Shown here: piece after piece, positions 9,888 through 18,793 of the stretch | Position numbering within the stretch: position 1 is the stretch's first letter | How the letters are laid out: each line of letters starts with the position of its first letter | Assembly: GCA_002391565.1 (NCBI GenBank) | Contig: DGFH01000268.1 | Location: 19,634-46,597 of the forward strand | Direction: 5' to 3' | From: Anaerolineales bacterium UBA3905 | GTDB lineage: Bacteria; Chloroflexota; Anaerolineae; Caldilineales; Caldilineaceae | DNA: 26,964 nucleotides | Position numbers and translations under genes: made by a program | The notes under the pieces: generated by a model | Seen by the model: the letters and a program-made list of their open reading frames with translations, nothing else | The model's database searches: none | What the model was told of the DNA's origin: nothing

Positions 9888-10067
9888 CAAGCTCACGCCG
9901 CTGCGAGCGGCGTCTACGAGGGTGCAGTAGGTGCTACTCTCAGCCGCACGGTCTCGGTTGGAGAATGTGCTGGGCTGGATGGGCGTGATTGGACGAGCAA
10001 GCTCACGTCGCTGCGAGCGGCGTCTACAGGGGTGCGGTAGGTGCGGCTGAGAGCCGTACGGTCTCGC
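9886..10067. repeat. Two 72-bp direct repeats upstream of valS promoter
   Basis: Copies at 9886-9957 and 9996-10067 are offset by 110 bp. Both begin AGCAAGCTCACG and end GGTCTCG. Each contains a perfect 6-bp or longer hairpin around GCTGCGAGC, and a second, variable hairpin (best in copy 2, GTGCGGCT with AGCCGTAC). Copy 1 overlaps the marR stop codon, and copy 2 ends 17 nt before the valS -35. No convincing gene lies here. They look like mobile or amplified intergenic repeats and may terminate marR transcription. Confidence 0.75.
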
Positions 10068-10084
10068 TGAGCAGCGTCCGTATT

Positions 10085-10112
10085 TTGTCGACCGGGCATG
10101 CTCCGCTATACT
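10085..10112 (+). promoter_or_regulatory. Promoter of valS T-box leader
   Basis: The -35 is TTGTCG (10085-10090), the spacer is 16 nt, and the -10 is TATACT (10107-10112). The start site would be near 10119, just upstream of T-box stem I, which supports the assignment. Confidence 0.75.
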
Positions 10113-10118
10113 GTTTCC

Positions 10119-10374
<256 letters not shown>

Positions 10375-10381
10375 GTGGAGG

Positions 10382-10458
10382 AGGGGCGAGGTATAAAGGG
10401 ACGAGGGTGAAGAAAGCGTTGCTTCACTGTGGCCCCTCGCAACTCGCAACTCGCCCCT
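10382..10458. repeat. Nested inverted repeat with heptamer words in valS leader
   Basis: AGGGGCGAG (10382-10390) is the exact complement of CTCGCCCCT (10450-10458). Inside lies GTGAAG (10407-10412) with CTTCAC (10422-10427). The right arm is made of 7-bp words in register from 10432 to 10459, including GCAACTC twice (10439, 10446). It separates the T-box terminator from the valS ribosome site and would be transcribed only in read-through RNA. Confidence 0.6.
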
Positions 10459-10478
10459 GAAAGAAATGAGGCAACAAC

Positions 10479-13202
<2,724 letters not shown>

Positions 13203-13208
<6 letters not shown>

Positions 13209-13273
13209 CGCCTGACGCGTGGCGCCTGACGAGTAACGCGACAGCATGAGGCGTCACCCGTCGCTCGTCAGGC
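13203..13273. terminator. Hairpin built from heptamer repeats between convergent genes
   Basis: GCCTGACGAG (13224-13233) pairs with CTCGTCAGGC (13264-13273), and GCGAC with GTCGC can extend the stem inward. It ends within the last codons of the receiver-like gene, so it could stop transcription from both sides, although neither flank is T-rich. From 13203 to 13244 the sequence falls into six 7-bp words, with GCCTGAC at 13210 and 13224, and GAGTGAC and GAGTAAC at 13203 and 13231. Confidence 0.55.
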
Positions 13274-13714
13274 TGCCTTCCACCGTTTTAGCATTGCACA
13301 CCAATGCGCCAACAACACCTGTTCTGAAGACCGCAGTGAGGAGACGGCGTCGGCTCCGGCATTCAAGCCTGCAATGGTCAACTCAGGGGCAATACGCCGG
13401 GTCAACACAACCAGCGGCGCTTTACTCAAGGCGCGCACACGTTTGATGCCTGCCAGGAGCGTGGGCAACGCCTGATCTTGCGTTTGTTCCAGCACAATGA
13501 GGTCATAACGCCAAAATGGAATCATCGGCAGATCGCCGTATGCGAGCACATCTAGCTCCATCCCCGCATAGCGAGACGAACTGATGAGCGTAAAGGTGGG
13601 TTTGGACAGCGGCCCAGGCGTGCGCAACCAGATGCCGCGCGTATGCGAAAGCCGGCGTAGCCATGGCGCAACTTCTCTAGCGGGTGGGGGACCGGAATAG
13701 GTTTTAGTCAACAT
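13268..13714 (-). CDS. Degenerate response-regulator receiver-like protein
   Basis: A 148-residue protein I can place only by fold. Residues 70-148 align without gaps to the second half of OmpR-type receivers: YDLIVLEQTQ, then KAPLVVLTRR, GLNAGADAV and EQVLLAHWCAMLKR. The phosphoacceptor Asp is Glu76. The switch Lys is Leu127. The acidic pair after strand 1 is Ser46-Ser47, and helix 1 seems shortened. Only Thr105 remains of the phosphorelay set. There is no DNA-binding domain. ATG 13714 has GAGGA 4 nt upstream; the frame stays open to 14044, but the extra residues look non-coding. It probably acts as an unphosphorylated protein-protein module. It is divergent from the respiratory operon and convergent with valS. 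It could also be a decaying remnant. Confidence 0.6.
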   Translation of the reverse strand: MLTKTYSGPPPAREVAPWLRRLSHTRGIWLRTPGPLSKPTFTLISSSRYAGMELDVLAYGDLPMIPFWRYDLIVLEQTQDQALPTLLAGIKRVRALSKAPLVVLTRRIAPELTIAGLNAGADAVSSLRSSEQVLLAHWCAMLKRWKAA

Positions 13715-14088
13715 AATATCCTCGATTTCTGCGTAACGAGGCAACATGCTTATGCCGTTGCGCCAGAATTGTGCATGCGGGGTATATATCTGAATAGTGG
13801 CAGGGAAAGCGCACTTTGATACACGAATTTTGTGGAATTGCCTGTTGTGAAAAATAGCACAAAGATTACACAAAAAATATACATCTATGGTAGGATATTG
13901 AACACAAGCAAAATTTGCCATAGCGGCTTTCGGGTTGACAATCCGATAACCTGTTGAGGTTACGCAGTTGGTGAGGCGCTCTCGGCAAAGACTGCCTTTG
14001 GGAAAGTTCTGAGCTTCTGCAAAGCGCAGGCAAACTGCGCGCATCAGCGGATAGCCTCAATATGAACGTCCGGAAATTTGTGATAATT
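13715..14088. other. Non-coding AT-rich divergent region
   Basis: No convincing gene lies between the receiver-like gene and the Rieske promoter. The stretch 13760-13930 is clearly richer in A and T than its surroundings. It contains a CRP-like palindrome at 13846-13861 and a perfect hairpin, TAACCT-GTTG-AGGTTA, at 13947-13962. I found no strong promoter for the receiver-like gene; TATATA around 13780-13790 is a weak possibility. Confidence 0.5.
13846..13861. promoter_or_regulatory. Possible CRP/FNR-family binding site
   Basis: TGTGA, 6 nt, GCACA matches the TGTGA-N6-TCACA pattern at nine of ten positions. It lies 132 nt upstream of the receiver-like gene start and about 230 nt before the Rieske promoter. 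It is a single match in AT-rich sequence, so chance is possible. Confidence 0.3.
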
Positions 14089-14117
14089 TTGACAAGCAGG
14101 GGGGCGTATGCTATAGT
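14089..14117 (+). promoter_or_regulatory. Strong sigma70-type promoter of Rieske/cytochrome b operon
   Basis: The -35 is a perfect TTGACA (14089-14094), the spacer is 17 nt, and the -10 is TATAGT (14112-14117). The start site would be near 14124, leaving a 140-nt untranslated leader that contains the hairpin at 14180-14211. Confidence 0.8.
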
Positions 14118-14179
14118 CCACGCAAGTTGCCGTCCTGCTGTGCAGGGTGGTAATGCCTCTATGTAGCGTAAAATCATAC

Positions 14180-14211
14180 CAAACCTGGCAGCCGTTAGCA
14201 GGGTAGGTTTG
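14180..14211 (+). other. Hairpin in 5' leader of Rieske operon
   Basis: CAAACCT (14180-14186) pairs perfectly with AGGTTTG (14205-14211) across an 18-nt loop. The leader is unusually long (about 140 nt) but matches no riboswitch class that I recognise. Confidence 0.4.
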
Positions 14212-14263
14212 ACCACAACAGGGCGCTTACCTTGAATGTTGTTGAGAAGGAGACCGCATCTCT

Positions 14264-15094
14264 ATGGCAGAAAATTCAGCCGACTTGAGCGGTAGCGAAC
14301 GTGAGCAGCGCATTGCCGAGTTAAAGGCAAAGATGCAGGCGTCGGCAAAAAAGAACAAGGCCCAGGCGGAAGCGCCAGCCAAAGCAGCCCAAGAAGTCAA
14401 GGCGGCAGCGGGCGCTGCGGTTGTCGTGGCAGATGCGCCCGCAGTTGTTGTGACAGGGGAGCCAACGCCGGCTGCCGTCAGTGCAGCACACGCCAAGAGC
14501 AACGGCGCAGCGACCAACGGTGCGACGATGGCGGCGGAACTGGCGCAGACAACGACGCTTGCGGCGCCTGAGCCGGTGTTTGTAGAAGATTCACCCGAGG
14601 TGAAAGCGCGTAAGGAAATGACGCGCCGGGAATTCATGACCTATGCCTGGGGTGGGGCGTTGGGCTTGCTGGCGCTGCAAGGGGCGGCTGGATTGTTCTT
14701 CTTCATGATGCCGCGCTTCAAGGCGGGCGAGTTTGGCGGCGTATTCTTCATTGGGCCGGAGAGCGCTATGCCAGCGACAGACGCCCCCCCTGAAGCAAAT
14801 GTGGCTGGCAAATTCTGGCTGGTTAATACGACAGACGAAGGCATAAAAGCGCTTTATATGGTTTGCACGCACCTGGGCTGTTTGTACAAATGGGAGCAGG
14901 CCAATTTCCGTTTCGAGTGTCCGTGTCATGGCTCCAAGTTTACCCGCGAGGGTTACTATATCGAGGGGCCGGCGCCACGTTCGCTCGATACATTCCTGGT
15001 CACCGTAGAAAATGGCGAGGTCGCGGTCGACACCGGCAAGAAGACGCTGGGATCGCCATCATCCGAATCGCCGGCACGCGCAGTACCTGTGTAA
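14264..15094 (+). CDS. Rieske iron-sulfur protein of a cytochrome bc/b6f-type complex
   Basis: The product has 276 residues. The [2Fe-2S] ligands are in CTHLGC (Cys201, His203, Cys206) and CPCHGS (Cys219, His222), with Cys206 and Cys221 as the disulfide pair. A membrane anchor (about 126-149) follows TRREFM, a Tat-type twin-arginine motif, as in other Rieske proteins that are exported folded. The protein takes an electron from quinol on the outer face and passes it to cytochrome c. Unusually, about 118 residues precede the anchor, mostly Ala, Lys, Glu and Val, and would stay in the cytoplasm. AAGGAG lies 11 nt before ATG 14264. It is the first gene of an operon with cytochrome b (84 nt downstream) and a dihaem cytochrome c. 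Confidence 0.95.
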   Translation: MAENSADLSGSEREQRIAELKAKMQASAKKNKAQAEAPAKAAQEVKAAAGAAVVVADAPAVVVTGEPTPAAVSAAHAKSNGAATNGATMAAELAQTTTLAAPEPVFVEDSPEVKARKEMTRREFMTYAWGGALGLLALQGAAGLFFFMMPRFKAGEFGGVFFIGPESAMPATDAPPEANVAGKFWLVNTTDEGIKALYMVCTHLGCLYKWEQANFRFECPCHGSKFTREGYYIEGPAPRSLDTFLVTVENGEVAVDTGKKTLGSPSSESPARAVPV

Positions 15095-15178
15095 AGATCA
15101 AGACGGAATGCGCCAGGTAAACCAGGGCGCGTCGCCAATTGCGTTGCAACCTTTGTAATCACTGCGAGAAGGAGTCTT

Positions 15179-16792
15179 ATGGCTGTACAACCTGAGCTTG
15201 AGAAAAAAGGCTTTGCACAGACCGTACTTGATGCCGCTGATGACGTATTTACGCGGATTACAGCAGGCATTCCGGCTGGCGAAGTGCGGCGTATGTTGCG
15301 TGGCGAAGCGCCAGGACGCCCCAATCCGCGCCTGAAACCCCATTCAGAAGCATTTCTGCTGCACATCAAACCAACCTATTATCACGAGAGCGTCACCAGG
15401 TTTACACACACGTTCCGGTTGGGGCTCCTCTCGACTTACCTGTTTTTCGTCGAAACGATCACCGGTCTGATCTTGATGATCTGGTACGCGCCGACTCCTG
15501 AGCGCGCCTACACCGACATGATCCGGTTGCTCAGCAACGTTCCCTTTGGGCAGCTGATGCGCGACCTGCATCGGTTGGGCGCCGAATTAATGGTGCTCAT
15601 CGTCACGGCGCACATGGTGAGAACCTACCTGACCGGCAGTTATAAAGCGCCGCGTCAATTCACCTGGTTCACCGGCGTCATCTTATTGGTGGTGACGCTC
15701 TTCCTCAGCTTTTCGGGCTATCTGTTGCCCTGGGATCAGTTGGCCTTCTGGGCGGTGACGATCGGCACCTCGATGGCTGAAGCCGTCCCCCCCAAGGTTG
15801 TGGGTGAAACTGTGAACCTGCTGGCACGCGGCGCACCTGACATCGGCGCCAATGGGTTGATGCGTTTCTATCTGTTGCATGTGCTTTTCCTGCCGCTGGT
15901 GCTCTTCCTGTTCTTCTTCGTCCATTATTATAAGGTGGTGCACTTTGGCATCAGCCTGCCATCGGACGAAGAGGAGATTGGTCAGGACACCGCCAATAAA
16001 GTGCCTGCAGATCGACGCGTCTACTTCTTGCCGGATGTCATGATCGACGAGGCAACCTTCCTGATCGGCTTTACGGCGCTCATGGTGGTGATTACCGCCT
16101 TCTTCTTCTCAGCGCCGTTGGAGTCGATTGCGAACCCACAATCGACGCCGTTGCATACGGTGGCGCCATGGTACTTCTACTGGCTGCAAGGATTGCTCAA
16201 GATTGCCGACAAGACCATTGCTGGCGTCATTTTGCCCGGTGTGCTACTCGTCTTGCTGATCGCCATCCCGTACCTGGATCGCAACCCAAGCCGTCGTGGA
16301 CGCGACCGCCGCGTGGCGATCATCAGCGGCGTGGTTGCTGGCATCGTCATGATCATCCTGAGTTGGATGGGGACGCCATACTATGCCGTGCAGGGGGCGC
16401 CGTCGGTTGAAATCGTGCAAGAACTGATGCCGGAAGAAGGCATGGGGCCTGTGCGTGAAATTGGCTATGCCCATCTCCCGCTCGGCAAATACGATACACG
16501 CGAAAACCCTGTCACCGATGATGAGGAATTCAACCACATCCTGCACGAGTTCGAGGCCAGCATTGCCGCCTTTGAGGAAAAGGACCCATCTTTCAACCAG
16601 GCATATGGCATTCTGAGCGTGACGCAAGAACAACCAAGTCTAAAGCGGATCACCTGGGAAATCTACTGGCTCAGCCCGGAAGGCGTTCAGGATAAATTTG
16701 TGCGCACCTTCTTCCTCCATGAAGATTCGCTGTATTGGGAACAGTATGGGCTTAAGGATTTCAGCTTTGTTCGCCCACCGGCTGAGGAGTAA
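15179..16792 (+). CDS. Cytochrome b (fused b6 + subunit IV type) of quinol:cytochrome c oxidoreductase
   Basis: The product has 537 residues. The b6-like half has four helices and haem ligands His131, His145, His234 and His249. The ligand pairs are separated by 13 and 14 residues, the b6 pattern. YLLPWDQLAFWAVTIGTSM covers the cd-helix region. The subunit IV-like half has three helices. It aligns with STPLHTVAPWYFYWLQGLL at the position where most complexes have PEWY, so the catalytic Glu is Pro330. After the seventh helix (about 379-398) comes a soluble extension of about 137 residues, without recognisable domain, predicted to lie on the outer face. The protein oxidises quinol and carries the b haems. 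AAGGAG is 4 nt before ATG 15179. The dihaem cytochrome gene follows after 9 nt. Confidence 0.95.
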   Translation: MAVQPELEKKGFAQTVLDAADDVFTRITAGIPAGEVRRMLRGEAPGRPNPRLKPHSEAFLLHIKPTYYHESVTRFTHTFRLGLLSTYLFFVETITGLILMIWYAPTPERAYTDMIRLLSNVPFGQLMRDLHRLGAELMVLIVTAHMVRTYLTGSYKAPRQFTWFTGVILLVVTLFLSFSGYLLPWDQLAFWAVTIGTSMAEAVPPKVVGETVNLLARGAPDIGANGLMRFYLLHVLFLPLVLFLFFFVHYYKVVHFGISLPSDEEEIGQDTANKVPADRRVYFLPDVMIDEATFLIGFTALMVVITAFFFSAPLESIANPQSTPLHTVAPWYFYWLQGLLKIADKTIAGVILPGVLLVLLIAIPYLDRNPSRRGRDRRVAIISGVVAGIVMIILSWMGTPYYAVQGAPSVEIVQELMPEEGMGPVREIGYAHLPLGKYDTRENPVTDDEEFNHILHEFEASIAAFEEKDPSFNQAYGILSVTQEQPSLKRITWEIYWLSPEGVQDKFVRTFFLHEDSLYWEQYGLKDFSFVRPPAEE

Positions 16793-16801
16793 TCGTCAAC
16801 C

Positions 16802-17710
16802 ATGAAACGTCCATGGTATAGCTTTCTCTACATTCGCTCACCGCTGGTCAAGATCGGTCTGGGGATTGTGGCGGTGATGATCTCGATCGCCGTGCTGCTC
16901 TTTCTGGGCGTCATTGAAGACCGGCGCATGGCTGCTCAGACAGCCAACTGGGACGGTCGCGCCATTGAAAAAGGCGCAGAAATCTACGCCAACAACTGCT
17001 ACACCTGTCATGGGCCAGATGGCAAAGGGTTGCCTGGCGTAGCACCGGCGCTCCATAGTAAGTACTTCTTCACGCAGCGCCTCAAAGACGTCGGGTGGAC
17101 TGGATCGCTGCATGATTATGTTGCGTCAACAGTGGCAGCTGGACGCCCCTCGAAAGTGAAATCGCAGTGGGCGCAGATGATGCCGACGTGGAGCCAACGC
17201 TTTGGCGGCCCGCTGCGTGACGATCAGGTCAATAACGTGACTGCTTTTGTTCTGAACTGGGAAAAGGACGCACTGACGCAGGGTACGCCTGACAACCCTG
17301 ATCCCTGGCAGCCGTTTGCCGACGCTCCTTCCAAAGCCGTGGCGGAAGGTGGCGGCGCACCTGTAGCCGAGACGCCGGTGGAGCCGACCGGCCCTCGCTC
17401 GCCGCAAGAGCTATTTGCGGGCGCCAATGGCATGGGCTGTTCTGGCTGTCACAATCTGGACCTGCCGCAAACGGCCGACAGCCGAGGGCCAGTTGGTCCA
17501 AATATGGCGAATCTGTACGAGACGGCAGGCTCGATGGTGCCAGGGCAAGATGCTGAAACCTATGTCTACAACAGCATCGTAGCGCCCAACGACTACATCC
17601 ATGAAGGTTATATGGCAGGCATCATGCCACAGAACTTTGCCGAACGGATGACCGAAGAGGAGATTCGGTCGTTGGTTGCCTGGTTGCTCGACCCGAACCG
17701 GCAGCGATAA
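16802..17710 (+). CDS. Membrane-anchored dihaem cytochrome c of the Rieske/cytochrome b complex
   Basis: The product has 302 residues with an N-terminal anchor (about 17-38) and two class I cytochrome c domains. Domain 1 has CYTCH (66-70) with a likely Met ligand in QMMPTW (126 or 127). Domain 2 has CSGCH (213-217) with a likely Met ligand in GIMPQNF (275). A Pro- and Ala-rich linker (about 162-202) joins them. It would accept electrons from the Rieske centre outside the membrane and hand them to a terminal oxidase or soluble carrier, replacing cytochrome c1 or f. GAGGAG lies 12 nt before ATG 16802. The gene follows cytochrome b after 9 nt and ends at a strong terminator, which makes a three-gene operon. 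Confidence 0.94.
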   Translation: MKRPWYSFLYIRSPLVKIGLGIVAVMISIAVLLFLGVIEDRRMAAQTANWDGRAIEKGAEIYANNCYTCHGPDGKGLPGVAPALHSKYFFTQRLKDVGWTGSLHDYVASTVAAGRPSKVKSQWAQMMPTWSQRFGGPLRDDQVNNVTAFVLNWEKDALTQGTPDNPDPWQPFADAPSKAVAEGGGAPVAETPVEPTGPRSPQELFAGANGMGCSGCHNLDLPQTADSRGPVGPNMANLYETAGSMVPGQDAETYVYNSIVAPNDYIHEGYMAGIMPQNFAERMTEEEIRSLVAWLLDPNRQR

Positions 17711-17766
17711 ACAGCGATCTCCACGCGTCGGGTTGGGGCGGTTATATCGAACGTATATGCATCGGG

Positions 17767-17803
17767 ATGGGGCGGCTGGTCGCCAGTCGCCCCATTGTTG
17801 TGT
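17767..17803 (+). terminator. Intrinsic terminator of respiratory operon
   Basis: ATGGGGCGGCTGG (17767-17779) pairs with CCAGTCGCCCCAT (17783-17795) around a TCG loop, a 13-bp stem with one G-T pair. A T-rich stretch (TGTTGTGTCTT) follows. Confidence 0.8.
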
Positions 17804-17858
17804 CTTGCACCAGTGACTTACTGTTTATCAGGTGGGCAAATCTACAGCGGAGCTCCGG

Positions 17859-18578
17859 ATGGAACGCACCTATCAACTAACCCGCGACCCGGTCTTTTAC
17901 CTGATGGCAGCCTTCTTTGCCTTTCTTACGACAGCGCTGTCGGCTGTGCTGGGACAGGTGCGCTTCATGCCGATCAGCCAGACGGTGATCCTGGCGATCT
18001 TTGTGGCATTGGCGATGCGGCGCCGCGACCTGCGCGCCGGCCTGACGCTTGTCTTTGTGTGGCTGGGGCTGTCCATGATAATTCTGATTGTGCTCATGCT
18101 GGTGGCGCCAGGACAGGTGGAACGCGCTTTCGACGATGGCTTTATGTATCGTGCACAGTTCTCTGAATGGTATTTTGCACAAGCGCCGTTGCCGGCCAGT
18201 TTCAGCACGCAACCTCTCTCAAGTTTGCTCGAAGTGATCGGCGTTACGTTGGGGGCGTTTGTCACCGGCGGGGTGGTGGGTCTGTGGTATGTCGTGCGGA
18301 TGGCAAATCTGGCCGCGTTCAGCGCCGGTCATCTGCTGGGTGTGCTGGGCGGGCCACAGTGGATCGGCGTGGCGCTGCCGATCTGGAGCATCCTCCAAAT
18401 TGTGGGCGCCGGTGGTCTGGTGGTTATCTGCGCCGAACCACTGCTGGCTGATCGTTTCTCCGCCCTCGGCGCCTGGCTAACACGACGTCGCCGTCCGTTG
18501 CTATGGTTCGGGGCGATCTACGCAGCAGGATTGCTGGCCGAATGGATTATGCCCACCTTCTGGCATTTTCACCGCTGA
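17859..18578 (+). CDS. Polytopic membrane protein of unknown function
   Basis: I do not recognise the family. The 239 residues contain about six hydrophobic segments: near 11-32, 38-55, 61-83, a long stretch 124-165, 169-192 and 214-234. A loop around 85-122 (QVERAFDDGFMYRAQFSEWYF) is the main non-membrane portion. A basic segment (TRRRR) sits near the C-terminus, before the last helix. There is no cofactor motif, no Cys pair and no obvious transporter signature. ATG 17859 was chosen over GTG 17832 because GGAG lies 6 nt upstream; that site is inside the palindrome CGGAGCTCCG. It follows the respiratory operon terminator, so it is probably a separate unit, and precedes smc by 215 nt. Confidence 0.75.
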   Translation: MERTYQLTRDPVFYLMAAFFAFLTTALSAVLGQVRFMPISQTVILAIFVALAMRRRDLRAGLTLVFVWLGLSMIILIVLMLVAPGQVERAFDDGFMYRAQFSEWYFAQAPLPASFSTQPLSSLLEVIGVTLGAFVTGGVVGLWYVVRMANLAAFSAGHLLGVLGGPQWIGVALPIWSILQIVGAGGLVVICAEPLLADRFSALGAWLTRRRRPLLWFGAIYAAGLLAEWIMPTFWHFHR

Positions 18579-18636
18579 AAGAGCCAGCAGCGAGGGCGCA
18601 ATGCCGCTGCACGGGGCAGAATGTAGCGCTTCGCCG

Positions 18637-18750
18637 GGGTGCATCCCAGATTCCCGGCGCGTGCATCGCATCCGTCAGAAGATGCATTGCCAACGCAGGC
18701 GCGTTGACTGGCGCTGCGCATGCTTCTCACCATCAGTTGGGGATGCACCC
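18637..18750. repeat. Nested inverted repeats upstream of smc
   Basis: GGGTGCATCCC (18637-18647) is the exact complement of GGGATGCACCC (18740-18750). Within the 92-nt interval, TGCATC and GATGCA form an inner inverted repeat. The core word TGCATC thus recurs in both orientations. The 215-nt spacer holds no gene and no convincing promoter. Confidence 0.5.
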
Positions 18751-18793
18751 TCGCCAGGCATGCAACATTGTTTCCAAACGAGATCGAGCTATC

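Noticed and set aside
9886..10067. Possible CRISPR array
   Set aside because: There are only two copies with hairpins and unequal sequence, and no cas gene or regular spacers. The same applies to 25183-25281.
13715..14044. 110-codon N-terminal extension of the receiver-like gene
   Set aside because: It is AT-rich, Cys- and His-rich in translation with no domain, and a good ribosome site precedes ATG 13714.
18503..18793. 97-codon N-terminal extension of smc
   Set aside because: It overlaps the membrane protein gene and inverted repeats, and SMC proteins begin at the MRIKRVVIQGF segment.
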